From Apostichopus japonicus (lineage: Eukaryota; Echinodermata; Holothuroidea; Aspidochirotida; Stichopodidae): 60,000 nt of DNA. A model generated the notes under the pieces. That model did no database searches. It was not told the DNA's origin and saw nothing but the letters and a program-made list of their open reading frames with translations. Positions 23,601 to 31,400 of the stretch are shown one piece after another; positions within the stretch are counted from its first letter, which is position 1, and the number at the start of each line of letters is the position of its first letter. A program made the translations under genes and the position numbers. The DNA lies in NCBI RefSeq assembly GCF_037975245.1, contig NC_092563.1, positions 1,455,001-1,515,000 of the forward strand, read 5' to 3'.

Positions 23601-24895
23601 GCCCTGTGAGTGGTTTGGGGACACATCGTTACTCAAGAAACCGACACACTAACACAGTTTTTTTTTTAAATTATATGTATTAGCTTTTTAAGTTCAAATT
23701 AGCACCGGTCTTCAATGATCGCAAGTTGTTTTAAATCGCCAAAAAGGTGCACCAAATGGCGCCAATTTCATCCTCATTTTTCAAAAATCTGTAGCTTGTG
23801 TGGGGGGCACATCCCCTTAGGCACCCCCTGCGCCGCCGCAGCGGCGCGATGGCTGCCCCGCAGCCATATGGTTTGCGGGGAATGATACCTTCCTTGCCGG
23901 GAAAAAAAAACATTTTTTACACCCCTGGTTGGTAAGTACAATAACTAACAGCTTCTGTATTGTTTGTGGATATCTTTAGGGGGCGACTGTACCCAATTAA
24001 TAAAAGAAAAGAAATATGGTCAAGAGTAATTTTGTAGTGTCTTAAAGAATATATTTAATATGTGCCATGACTTTATTTTGGGACACAGTGGTGTACATCA
24101 CACTTACCCTTACCTTGGTAAAATTGTGTGAAGTGTAGAATTATGATTCTTAACAATTGCAATAGAGTATATGTCAGTTTGCTTGTCCCTTATTTAAGAT
24201 TCTATGATGGACATTGAAACATGTAGGTTGTTATTCTCTACAATACTCCTGTCAATCTCCATGGCACTCTGCCTCCCCCCCCCCCAACCTGTCATCCTCA
24301 ATCCCAGCAAGTACAGCCTCATATATTCAGGCATCATATTACTCAATTTTTGACCTTTCATCCAAAGTCATTTTATCTGTTCTGGATTGATGGATGGATG
24401 CTTGACTAAATGAATGAATGAATTCAAACTTTAATTCATCCATTCACCCTTTCATTCATTCATTCATCCATTCATTCATTCATTTAAATAACCTTTTCAT
24501 TACCTTATATACTATTACCTTTGCATAGAAACCCCTGGCAAGTTCTGAATAGGTACTTCCGACACAAATAACCAAGAAAGGGAGAGATTAGCAGTCAGGA
24601 CATAAACATATATATACTCTGTCTTCTGTTCTACTCATTCTTCAATCTGTGGCTCTATTTGTATGCTCTTTGTATCATTGATCCTGTCTTTCTCCTACTG
24701 TACGTTGTTTTAGGGATCGCCTTTGCCGTTGTCATCGCCCTGCTGGCTATTGTCCTCTTGACGGGAATGTGTCTGCAACAGAGAAGCTATAGGAAGGAAG
24801 AATTGACGTATCACACTCTTAACGATGGACTCGACACAGAAGATGAAGAAGTTTTCGAGGATGGGGATCAAATGCTTCCAAACACTATCATCTGA
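7838..24895 (+). CDS. ENPP4: ENPP4/5-like ectonucleotide pyrophosphatase/phosphodiesterase (whole gene, 4 coding exons)
   Basis: Joined coding exons 7838-8696, 10902-11087, 11744-12013 and 24714-24895 give 498 residues, close to human ENPP4/5 (about 450-480). Family members are zinc-dependent ectoenzymes that cleave nucleotide or phosphodiester substrates at the cell surface. Order: hydrophobic leader (about 14-34); catalytic domain with metal ligand D45 (SFDGFRWD), nucleophile T81 (KTFPNHY), D199/H203 ([11 protein letters not shown]), D246/H247 (TADHGM) and H353 (MHGYNN). Then come SMHP and HGPAF blocks, a transmembrane helix (about 439-459) and a short acidic cytoplasmic tail with a YHTL sorting-type motif. 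All ligand positions of an active enzyme are present. The lack of the somatomedin-B and nuclease-like domains excludes ENPP1-3; ENPP4 versus ENPP5 is not resolved. All introns are phase 1. Intron 3 hosts a Gypsy retrotransposon. Confidence 0.88.
8857..8898 (+). other. G-quadruplex-capable G-rich run
   Basis: Five or more closely spaced tracts of at least three G with 1-4-nt loops, 160 bp inside intron 1 on the sense strand. This is a sequence pattern only; folding is not shown. Confidence 0.6.
10106..10410 (+). repeat. Tandem GGTCA-rich repeat, about 146-bp period, 2 units
   Basis: 'cttgtaaacacgatatc' at about 10110 recurs as 'cttgtaaacttgatatc' near 10256 and begins again near 10400. Each unit ends in 'ggaggtcaaaggtcatttgg'. 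AGGTCA-A-AGGTCA (a perfect DR1 pair) lies at 10211-10223 and 10355-10367. Diverged relatives lie at 22635-22700, 33890-34260 and 37940-38490. Confidence 0.75.
10902..11087 (+). CDS. ENPP4: ENPP4/5-like coding exon 2
   Basis: Residues 287-348, with [10 protein letters not shown] and [11 protein letters not shown] blocks typical of ENPP4/5. Acceptor 'aatctaaacag'; donor GGAGGGG followed by GTTAGT. Both ends are phase 1. Confidence 0.9.
11744..12013 (+). CDS. ENPP4: ENPP4/5-like coding exon 3
   Basis: Residues 349-438. It has the last zinc-ligand histidine ([15 protein letters not shown]), HGPAFKKG and the [20 protein letters not shown] block that closes the catalytic domain. A Ser/Asp/Gln-rich juxtamembrane stretch follows. 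Acceptor 'gttttttccag'; donor GTTG followed by GTAAGC. Confidence 0.92.
12591..12618. repeat. Near-perfect 28-bp palindrome
   Basis: AGCTCATACCAGCAT and its mirror TGCTGGTGTGAGCT pair with a single mismatch around the central GCATGC. It stands at the left end of the dispersed repeat that continues to 12883. Confidence 0.85.
12880..12883. repeat. Target-site duplication GTAC, left copy
   Basis: GTAC directly precedes the LTR start TGTAAATAG and is repeated at 21912-21915. A 5-bp reading (AGTAC) is possible if the terminal LTR base is counted. Ty3/Gypsy elements usually duplicate 4-6 bp. Confidence 0.8.
12884..14469 (+). repeat. 5' LTR, 1586 bp, TG...CA ends
   Basis: Begins TGTAAATAGCTCTATTTC and ends CAACTCTTACA. 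It contains two copies of an approximately 200-bp block (13321 and 13521), a (TA)n within each, and three units of a roughly 45-bp 'ggagtat..cctggaactctca' minisatellite (13877-14000). 'gtataaaac' at 13743 could be a TATA-like promoter element. A 132-codon open frame (13742-14140) lies here but follows the repeats and has no recognisable domain. Confidence 0.92.
14471..14487 (+). promoter_or_regulatory. Primer-binding site candidate
   Basis: One base after the LTR, TGGTAGTACAAGTGGGG begins with TGG, as expected for pairing with a tRNA 3' CCA end. The priming tRNA was not identified. Confidence 0.55.
14676..15710 (+). CDS. Gag, N-terminal and capsid part
   Basis: Open frame with ATG at 14676 (the frame is open from about 14568). 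It includes a capsid-like helical region (about 14800-15290) with [27 protein letters not shown] and acidic DEALELEGA stretches typical of Gypsy Gag. Real Gag similarity stops near 15350. The remaining codons to 15710 read a different frame from the nucleocapsid part, which continues in the -1 frame. The switch is a one-base loss in this copy or, less likely, a recoding event. Confidence 0.75.
   Translation: MNDNIDSVTPDCSGNQPLPAIYIPINHHISTFVGTPTSKNDPGWGERKASLKAALKAWRPPQDQQVELALRYLGGVARREVLVLEDDQRSTLDAVLQHLGKIYGDNTPLTTLMSRFYARNQHRHETIRQYSLCLEELLQQILKHPSSLPDKDKTLRDRFIEGISDNAIKMELRREVRKDSDINFKDIKDEALELEGAIRMDSAEVITAELHQVGIPTAPVQSKTPKTQPSKNGRKQWRQHSPICNNKCCTCSLWLPWQHRETDQPVVEGLQTSLQKMVNRSVETATSRAMLPGIVGGDEGPHHTCLQMPPLSSPRQHRFTQTRPIHSCEPNYGMLCHVRLIYTD
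15383..15655 (+). CDS. Gag nucleocapsid part with CCHC zinc knuckle
   Basis: The -1 frame relative to upstream Gag. It shows a helical MQQQMLHLQ stretch, then one CCHC knuckle ([14 protein letters not shown], spacing 2-4-4, at 15518-15559) followed by an Arg-rich tract, a typical RNA-binding Gag tail. The frame is closed upstream at about 15341, so it needs the shift described for Gag. It overlaps the pol frame, which opens at 15562. Confidence 0.8.
   Translation: MEAAFSNMQQQMLHLQSMVAMATPRNRPTGGRRASDQFTEDGQPICRNCNIPGHVARNCRRRRGPPPHLSADATPFQPQTTSVHPNETNP
15604..15610 (+). promoter_or_regulatory. Candidate -1 frameshift heptamer CCCTTTC
   Basis: In the nucleocapsid frame the site reads C CCT TTC, matching the X XXY YYZ pattern in correct phase. 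It lies within the 94-nt overlap (15562-15655) of gag and the -1 pol frame. The downstream structure was not evaluated. Confidence 0.4.
15658..17817 (+). CDS. Pol: protease, reverse transcriptase, RNase H (interrupted)
   Basis: 719-codon frame, -1 relative to the nucleocapsid frame and open upstream to 15562. Protease-like region at residues 20-130; its active-site triplet reads D45-T46-R47 instead of D-T-G, so it is probably inactive. RT region about 345-530, with [38 protein letters not shown] and the catalytic YLDD (517-520). It continues with the thumb/connection YLGHVVS and [11 protein letters not shown]. RNase H starts near 665 with [13 protein letters not shown] (D673). The frame stops at 17815 in the middle of RNase H; homology resumes at once in another frame after what looks like a two-base insertion. 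Confidence 0.9.
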   Translation: MSQTMECFATLGSSIPTRDIRDKVVGGHMITNILIEGHPMPCIIDTRSQVTTISEKYFLQHLAHSHRSSDSLHWLRLKGANHLPVPFSGCVEVNVMIAEVKINIIALLVPENAASGIPCLLGMNAIRLCKEVLFNSQYMKLNPSRDQCAQAAEVLHFIQMAEEGGTESENLSGIICKVSVPRGQSVLLPARHEIIIESYCDLGKGRTCGQGIIEALPDDQNNLPKDILVAKSLSTVTNNKVHIRLLNISTSDILLRKGSVLAQLHEVEVLPNQIPEVNLVHVDQQIVEVVISKQHATVVNESAHSQIPGDLPVPVNVNTETLCSDEVAMLAKFLNDHKEVFAKDDGDYGCTATITHQIPTGDSPPVREKYRMIPPKLYQEVKDQIKQMLEKGVIQESYSPWAAPTVLVRKKDGKIRICVDYRRLNALTRKDAYPLPRIDESLNALGHARLFSTLDLVSGYWQVAMNPEDQKKTAFTTPMGLFEFQRMPFGLCNAPATFQRLMEACLGDMNYESVLLYLDDIIVFSQDVPSHLQRLGNVLDRLSKHGLKAKPSKCHLLQKEVHYLGHVVSAEGISTEPEKCAVIKDWPTPTSVSDVRCFLGMAGFYRRFIKDFSKIAGPLYELTSKPKNGLPPKKAFEWSPRCQDAFDHLRQELSSPPILAYADYSLPFRLYTDASGTGLGAVLTQVQENKERVVAYASGSLRKTERNDQNYSAFKLELY
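17818..18103 (+). pseudogene. Pol RNase H C-terminal part and linker, frame-broken
   Basis: Recognisable RNase H text ([16 protein letters not shown], then a TDHKPL block, then [11 protein letters not shown] and NADALSRR) is spread over two frames. The breaks are an extra two bases near 17812-17815 and a missing base near 17907. The frame after 17907 runs directly into the integrase frame. This was one continuous pol gene in the parent element. Confidence 0.8.
18104..19903 (+). CDS. Pol: integrase
   Basis: 599-codon open frame, whose start is simply the first start codon after the break. HHCC zinc-binding domain: H102, H107, C137 and C140. DDE catalytic core: D170 (VAIDF), D229 (LSDQGANF) and E265 (CERFNRTL), with the canonical 35-residue spacing between the last two. 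Then comes a C-terminal region with [10 protein letters not shown] and YRVKPESG, resembling the GPY/F module, and an acidic Ser/Thr-rich tail. All catalytic residues are intact. Confidence 0.9.
   Translation: MLPLKEQETTNQDPPPSIDDDFRNRQDLDPAIAEVKRYVRSGTRPTYNGDSTEVSLLLKQWTSLKILDGCLYREILRSGHQDPVKQFVVPPSLKVRVLQGLHDQAGHFGATRTLALIQEQFYWPNISSDVQKYCAECERCNLAKPPTTTTTRAPLVNIKVSAPLELVAIDFLKLDRSTDGFENVLVITDYFTKLAVAVATRNQTAVTTARALWQHLITKYGCPARILSDQGANFESRLIKELCQMYNIHRSRTTPYHPAGNGLCERFNRTLINMVRTLFDEKKKQWPAHLAELTYLYNNTQHSSTKQTPFYLMFGRHGRLPIDLEMATPEDNQRPMSSDWVGYHWEGLHHAHTLAEKEMEKASAVQKRLYDRKTKDQPLSRGERVLVKRLHFDGRHKTVDFWNPEPHIVTGQPNVHLPIYRVKPESGDGMEKVLHRNALKLCRLPVTTEETNTHPQDNAPTGTSSSPVTPLLRIPIPQQIPNRTSSCVDEDSVDHHSTDEDSEASDEQEPTHPPVLTTVPDTPTLESVKVDPTLYLRRSRRTKGLPPEESCVNNIISNDFSPIVISMQWLEDGLSKARASTFLYLSCVIVHSFLFLYQD
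20158..20171 (+). promoter_or_regulatory. Polypurine tract
   Basis: 'aaagcgggcaggga' directly precedes the 3' LTR start TGTAAATAG. The single C interrupts an otherwise all-purine tract. Confidence 0.7.
20172..21911 (+). repeat. 3' LTR, 1740 bp
   Basis: Same ends as the 5' LTR with few substitutions. It has three copies of the internal block (starting 20609, 20784 and 20970) where the 5' LTR has two, which accounts for most of the length difference. Confidence 0.92.
21912..21915. repeat. Target-site duplication GTAC, right copy
   Basis: Matches 12880-12883 and marks the end of the insertion. Confidence 0.8.
21916..22112 (+). repeat. Older dispersed repeat, right part
   Basis: Contains 'aatgaaacttggtcacaac', resembling the left part ('catgaaacttggacacaag'). 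It runs up to the LINE fragment. Confidence 0.45.
22113..22634 (+). mobile_element. 5'-truncated LINE: end of reverse-transcriptase ORF and 3' tail
   Basis: Translation from about 22113 to 22379 ([14 protein letters not shown], then LHSYNTRHS, then [18 protein letters not shown] and LYLLNNDL) is the typical extreme C-terminus of non-LTR retrotransposon ORF2 proteins. A 3' UTR with a poly-G run follows, ending in an A-rich stretch and an (AAACG)n tail at 22611-22634. GGTCA-type repeat text resumes immediately after, so the LINE inserted into that older repeat. Confidence 0.7.
23830..23879. repeat. Cluster of GC-rich inverted repeats
   Basis: GCGCCGC/GCGGCGC (23830-23836 with 23841-23847), TGGCTGC/GCAGCCA (23850-23856 with 23860-23866) and CCCGCA/TGCGGG (23857-23862 with 23874-23879, enclosing CCATATGG). 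The last two share bases and cannot form together. It probably belongs to a decayed transposon end. Confidence 0.75.
24396..24486. repeat. GAAT then ATTC simple repeats
   Basis: 'aatgaatgaatgaatt' is followed by 'cattcattcattcatcc' runs. The two halves are complementary and could form a hairpin. Confidence 0.8.
24714..24895 (+). CDS. ENPP4: ENPP4/5-like coding exon 4 (membrane anchor and tail)
   Basis: Residues 439-498. One transmembrane helix ([20 protein letters not shown]) and a 36-residue cytoplasmic tail with [10 protein letters not shown] (a YxxL-type endocytic motif) and an acidic [10 protein letters not shown] patch. The acceptor 'tgttttag' is phase 1, matching exon 3. Placing the anchor at the C-terminus fits the type-I topology of ENPP4/5. 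Confidence 0.88.
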
Positions 24896-25597
24896 AGAGA
24901 TCTCTCGGTAACATCGGAAGAAATTCCAACATAGAAGCTTTCGATGACAACGAAATTGTTTGTGCAAGTACAATGGTAGCAAGTAACGTACAGTACTCTA
25001 AGGAGATGAGATGGTACTCGATGTTGTAGAGCCTTGATTTCAATACAAATATTCTGTTCTCTTCTACTAAGAGTGTGCAATTGTAAGAATTGGTGTTTAA
25101 AACAAACAACTTTTGTTTCCTTGGTGCAAGGCTGAGATTCAGTCATTTTTGCTGGTGCCAATTTTATAGAGTAACAAACAGTAGCGGTTCTATTTTACTG
25201 CTCTCAGTTGATAAGTACAACAGGGTGTGAAGTTTTCTAATTGAAAGTTGTTTTCGTCATCCCGCATCTGTGATGTATAAAGAATGCTTCATAATAACTG
25301 TTATGAACTGTTGAACAAATGAATGATGTCATGACTCTGGTGTTATATATTGTGGCTGCTATCTTACACGTTTTCGTCAACCCCTTGTTCCCGGACATTC
25401 TGTCAGTTTTTATTGGTATAATTAAGATTGGTTAACAATTGCTGTTTCATCAGTTAAGCTCTGTTGATTGGCTTCGTCAAGCGGATACTGTTTCTGATCA
25501 GGAAGTTAGTTTAATGATTACCATCATTAAATGCATTCACTTCGGCACTTACCTCTCTCCTCACAACTCATGCACTCTTGCTTTGATTTATGTTATC

Positions 25598-25628
25598 TAC
25601 AGTGATCTGGTAAACTGAGATCACTGTA
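25598..25628. repeat. Perfect 11-bp inverted repeat
   Basis: TACAGTGATCT and AGATCACTGTA are separated by 9 nt, a strong hairpin about 700 bp after the ENPP-like stop codon. If the 3' UTR extends this far it would be an RNA hairpin. Confidence 0.8.
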
Positions 25629-28454
25629 AGCACAGTCAAGGAGAGTTCTTTGGTTGGAGGAGATAGGTAAGTTTGTCACTCATAAATATTAACAGCAGGT
25701 CACTTTTAGAATTTCGTTGAGAATCTTCAAACTTTTTTATTTCTATTACGTAATGTTCTCATGTTGGTTGTCTTTCTTCACAAGTTTGTCTTTCTTACGT
25801 TCATGTTGTTACATTGATTGTATTTCCTTATCATTATTTTATATTTTTATATATCTCATGTGCTTAATATATTATATCTATTTTATGTTTTTTATCTTCT
25901 TTCATTCCAAACTTTTATATCAATCACCACTCTCTCTTGAACATTAATATGAAATAGTTTTGGCTGGTGGCAGAAATACTTTGCTCCAAACCGTCACATA
26001 CTGGTATTTAGGTTTTTAAGTACCATTAGTTATCTGGCAACTTCACAGCAGATTGAGAAGAATGATTCCAACTGAATAGCTGGAAAAAAAACACCTCTTA
26101 TTTCTCCATTTGTATTGTCACATTCACTTTTACAAAGAAAAAGTTAAAGCTCCGAAAAAGTAAAGTTCCTTTTCGTGAAGCACTGAATTCTCAGTAGCCA
26201 AAGTTGAACAACATAACTTATTACAGTGGAATATCATTGCATATTCTTTCAAGAACAAGCTTGGGAAGTTATTTTGAAAAGCGAACAAACATTTTTATTT
26301 CACAGAACATTTGTCCAATGTGACATTTCTAACCACCGATGACAATTCTTTTTAGTTTCATATATTTAGTTATGATAGTAAGCGTCAAAATCATCTTGAG
26401 TTTAATTCAAAAGGTGACTAGGGTTTTCATGTATTAGTGTGGATTACCTTCTTTGTTTTCAACTATTGTCTATCACAAGCCTTTATAAGATCATACCTTT
26501 GAAGCTCACAGAATATTTTGTGGCTTGAATAATTTTGCTTCCTCTGTCCCAAAATATTTTCATTACTATAAGCTTTGAGTCATCTCATATAGGAAATGAG
26601 TGATTCAAATTATTACTCCTCGAAGCTGCCATTTCATGTTGGTCACCAATTTCCTGTGGGTCTACCTCGTCGGTTCGCAAACTTTACGGCCCACGACCCC
26701 AGATCTTCCATGAGGACTTAGCCGCATAGCCAGCACATAGCCACCCCTCAGAATCGATGCTCAGAATCTATGCATAGACTACTATGGATTTGATGTGAAA
26801 ATATTTTACTTAATCCATCTTCATTGGCATGATTAAAAAAAAAAATGAATTTTTACACATCTGGAAAAATTCCAGGACCCACCGATTTTTGGCAACGCAA
26901 GTTTGGAATCTTCTGAGTGTTTCTCGAGAGATGATTGCTGTTGTTCAAACTCACACACTTCCTAACTGTCATATCTTTTCATTAATGATCGTTAGTTTAT
27001 ACTTAGATATTGGTGACTACAAATTATCTTTTTTTTTTATAATTTTCTTTCCCAACAAGTGTTCAAAGTTTTTACCTAAATGAAAAGAAATTGAAAGTTA
27101 AATTAAAAAACAGTCTATTTTTTCATTCTCTATTTGATATGAAACAAGAGTGGTCAAGCTAATGAACCTCATTTGTAATTTTACTAATATTAGTTTAGAC
27201 TAGTGTACAACACCAACTCAAAAAGATCGCTTTATAACATCGATAACATCTGTGTGGTTATGAACATAATTTTGATCTTGAGATGATTCAAAATGCCAGA
27301 ATATAATAATAACATATTTAGATTAATTTTCAAGTAAATGTCCTTCTTTCCTTCGCCAATAACAATGTGCAGCGACTTGCCAACAATTCATGTACATATT
27401 ACAGTGTCCCATGTTGCCTAGAGTTTACTTTAAATGACTGATGCCTTGCAAAGGCGATAACAGCTTTCAAACTTTCCACATCTTTTTGTATATGAATTGT
27501 TTTTACTGCCTGGAGCAGGCACATATTTTAGTGTGGATGATTAACTCTGTATTAAATGCTATGTTAAGAAAAAGAAAAAAAAGGTGTTATCTTGAATGTT
27601 TTCAAACTTTATCGGAGACTATAGCATTAGTGTACATTTTATAAGAAAAATTGGCTTGTAAAGCGGCCTTGTATGCATGCATTCCATGTGTTATCCTCTC
27701 CCATTTTCAAATGTTAGATGAGCTATGGCTTTGGAAGCAGCATTATCTCCTGGGAATATTTCATCTTTGTTCTAGGTTTGCTTCTCTTTATTTTATGTAT
27801 TACTTTTTGGCTCAATAAGTTGTTGACAGCTGGAGTTCAACATACTAGAGAAAGTTGACTGTACAAATATAAACTGGAGGGAATATGTTCCCTCTATTTA
27901 AGGTATTGGGAGTTTTGGTGACCGTCAAACTGAATCCCTGTTTGATACTGAAAGGGATGTATCATCGTGATATTTGAGGATGTAACATGTATTGAACTGT
28001 GGTTGCCCTCTTCCCTAGCCCTACAAAAGGTATGGCCTTTCTGATTTTTAATGTCAGGGTACAATGAGGCATGCCTTCCCAGTTCTATGGTTACATGTTT
28101 TCATAGCTTGGTATATGTTTATGTTTTTAACTTTTAACTTTGGTTTTACTTTTATTAGTTGGGTTACAACACCTGTACTCAACTTAATCCTAATTTTCGA
28201 CTATGTTCTTACACTTGAATGTGTGTGAAAGTATCGTTTTCCATTATTTTGTTGAAAGAGGAAATTTTCCTATATATCTGGTACTTCTGTGACACTTTCA
28301 TTGTTACATTTATTTTGAGGTCAAGTGAAGCTGTGGGTAAAAGTGTCAATATTAGTTTCATTTTCATTCAACCCTTTGTATGAAATTTTAAACCAACTGT
28401 AAACAGCTTGAATGTTGTAACATACATTATGGCCTTTGTAAAAATTCATTGCAT

Positions 28455-28494
<40 letters not shown>

Positions 28495-28495
28495 T
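28455..28495. repeat. (TA)n(TG)n microsatellite
   Basis: About 13 TA units followed by about 6 TG units. Confidence 0.9.
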
Positions 28496-31400
28496 TTGTG
28501 TAACTATGAGAAGTATTTCTAAAAAGTTAGTGACACCATCAAAGACCTCGCTATGTACACCATCTGATGTTCTCATCCCAGTGGTATGCTTCTCAAATAT
28601 TTGAAGTCAAATTTAGTAACAATAAAATAAAGTATATGTTTTCTTCACAAAGAGTCTATGGTACATCATATATCTGGTAAAACTACTTTGCATGTTATGA
28701 ATGAGAATACATCAGCAAGCTACCATTGTGATAATTGCAACTATATTGCAACAGGGGGGGTGGAGGGGGGGACCTGGGGACTGAGCATATGTCTGTTTGC
28801 TATTGTGAAGTTTTGGTTTCTCTGACCAGGTTCCTTCCTAAGTGATTTCCTGTTCTAGAATATTTCAATTTAGCAACAAATGGCAATGTTTTACAACATC
28901 TTGTCATGAAATGACTTGTATGTGTTTTATAATATCTAATATACCACATTCTTGCCAACTGTGGTGAGTGAGTAGCCTGAATTGCTTTGAATATAGTTGT
29001 CAGTGCCAGCACTAATCATTGTGGATGGTACTAAGCAGATAGTGGGGTGGGGGGGGGTGCACGGGAAAAAACAATATTACACTTTTCCAATGTCAATTAT
29101 CACATACTCCTAGCCAGTTAAAATGGTTCTTTTACTCTCTTGCTGTAGTGAGGGACAAGCATTTATGAAATTTTAATTGGTATATAAATGTAATTGTTTT
29201 CTTTATGTACTGCATCAGAGATGTTCATGGTTGTGTGACAGAGGTATGTGCACAAGAAATGATTACATTTAACAAATAGTTGAATTCAACAGGGTATACT
29301 ACAGTAGATATCTACTAATGAATACAATGAGAAGCACAGCTCCTGTAGGTTGAATCACTCAATATATAATGGTGAAAGTTACATCTTATATACTCATTGA
29401 GGATTGGATTACAGAGGATGGGACAGGTAGTTACTCTGTCCATATATTTACCTTTCTTCTTAAACAGACAAGTTAAGCTACTGTACTCAAAGAAAGGACA
29501 ACAACGGCATTATTGAGAATGACATCATACTGAAGTTTACTTTCTTGACAGAGATCTGTGTAGAGCTATTCAACGCACAGACAGGTGTAAGGTGTCTGTT
29601 GAAGAGAGTTACTTTGCGGGAGGCCAATGTGTAATGGTTGTATTGGTACTTTAAAGTTGGAAAAGAATATGATTATGTTTATGGCTAGTAAATAGAAACT
29701 GTTCGGTAATCTTTCTGGGAATTAGTGTGATGTAGGAGGACTAATTCCTCCTGTCTGTGTTACAAGCTAATAGATAATATAGGTGAACCTAGGGTAAGGG
29801 GAAAGATAATGGTCAAAATACACTCTGTTACCGTAGTTGCACTGAACATCTGTCACTTGTTTGGTTTTAAATAAATGTGCATTTTATCACTATAAAGATA
29901 CATATAAACAAAAGCTTCTTCTTGTGTTTTTAATTTTTCTTGAGCTGTTCATTTCTTGATGAATTTTAATTTCGAAGTACCTTCAACATCAGTGGATACT
30001 TTTGGCAAAGCAGACTTGTCCTAAGGTTTTGAACCATTAGGGTACAATCAGAATGTTTCAATTTTCAACAAATGATGATATGATAAATTTATCATTTTTA
30101 CAATGTTAACATATAGATGGCACCTTAATGTCTCCATACTTAACTTTTCCATATGATGGCCTAATCTGTACTCATTGTAGCTGCTGTATCATTATTAACT
30201 GCTCCATTGACATACACACTAAAGTCATCACCTTCCAAGCCCTCTGAACTTAGAAGCAAAGGTGGGTTTTGTGGGCATGTTCGCTCACTTTTTTTTAGCA
30301 AGGGACACTAATGTATACCCCTCCTGCAGCCCCATCATTCGCATTTTGGCAATCTTAATGGGAGAGTCACTAAACGTTTCCCGTTTCTTGCTGACAAAGT
30401 TTCATTAATAACCGGAATCCCCCACAAAAAACTGGTCCAAGCAATATCAAACAAGTTGGCGGGCGCAGAAAACAGGAAATTTGCGCTTCGAACAATCACC
30501 AATGCTTGCTCCATGTCAATTACAACTAAACTAAAAAACTAAAACCTCTCTGTTCATTAAAGCTGCCAGTGATGTGCACTTTATTAACAAGTGAAGTTTG
30601 TACTTCCAACCCCCTCCCCGTAAAAAATTGTTTGCTTGACAACCAATAATCGATAATCGATTTGCTGCGTCAACACTATACGATCATATTTGTCAAGTTA
30701 ATAAGTGTAAGTTGACGATAATCTTATATCTTTGCGAAAATTTCAATTTACGAGTTGGTGCGAACCGTGCGATGCACATAACTTGGCAGCAAGCCGAATA
30801 TTGTACTTGCATAACGTGTAGGTAGGTGTGTTACATACTAACACGTTTAGTATACAACTCGTCTGTCCGTTCAAGACCTCCGTACTTACATTTCTCAATT
30901 TCTTCAAGAAAAGTTTGCTCCATATCAAGGTTTACATTTTGTTGCCGCATTGGTCACATACAAATTAGTTTTTCAAATTCATTTACCAATCTAGTCTTAC
31001 TCTCATGTCGACCAATCCTCTCATGTGGTCTCGGTTAGATCTACTAATAATTGTTCGAAACATATTAGGGTTTTGTCTTCGTTTGTAATGCAGCTTTCGG
31101 ATTTTTGTCTTTTCTTTCCGCGCCACTTGGTAAAGAAGTGGTTTTGATAAATGTTTAGCCTTAAATCAACACGGCCACGATATCTACGGAAAACTCTACT
31201 TCTCAGCTAACCAAATAAGCGGTGGTGCATTTCTAAGGTTGGAAAGGTGGATGGGTAGTTCATATAAAATATTAAAAAACATGACTGATTTAGCTAAGGA
31301 CATGAAACTGTAAGGGCCAGAGGCAAGTGAAGGACTTTATAATAATTTTAAAAAGTGCGTAAAATCAAACTCAAGACGTCAAATGGCTCACTCTGAGGAC

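Larger units (their letters stand above)
12014..24713 (+). other. ENPP-like intron 3 (12.7 kb), repeat landing site
   Basis: The intron is long mainly because of the nested repeats listed below. Removing the LTR element would leave about 3.7 kb. Its sequence next to the exon 3 donor (12040-12590) is a GC-rich dispersed-repeat fragment with several 'tttcccgc' and 'ggggcg' words. Confidence 0.85.
22635..24713 (+). other. Rest of ENPP-like intron 3, repeat-derived and unique AT-rich DNA
   Basis: Holds a short GGTCA-type stretch (22635-22700), a GC-rich repeat with stacked hairpins (23813-23882) and GAAT/ATTC simple repeats (24396-24486). No exon is seen. Confidence 0.65.

Noticed and set aside
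23165-23931. Possible transposon bounded by 'ccagtggtgt' and 'acacccctgg'
   Set aside because: The ends match over about 10 bp, but no 8-bp target duplication was found, so the boundary is not supported.
24396-24486. Regular GAAT/ATTC spacing considered as a CRISPR-like or direct-repeat array
   Set aside because: Simple tetranucleotide microsatellite in an animal intron; there are no spacers.
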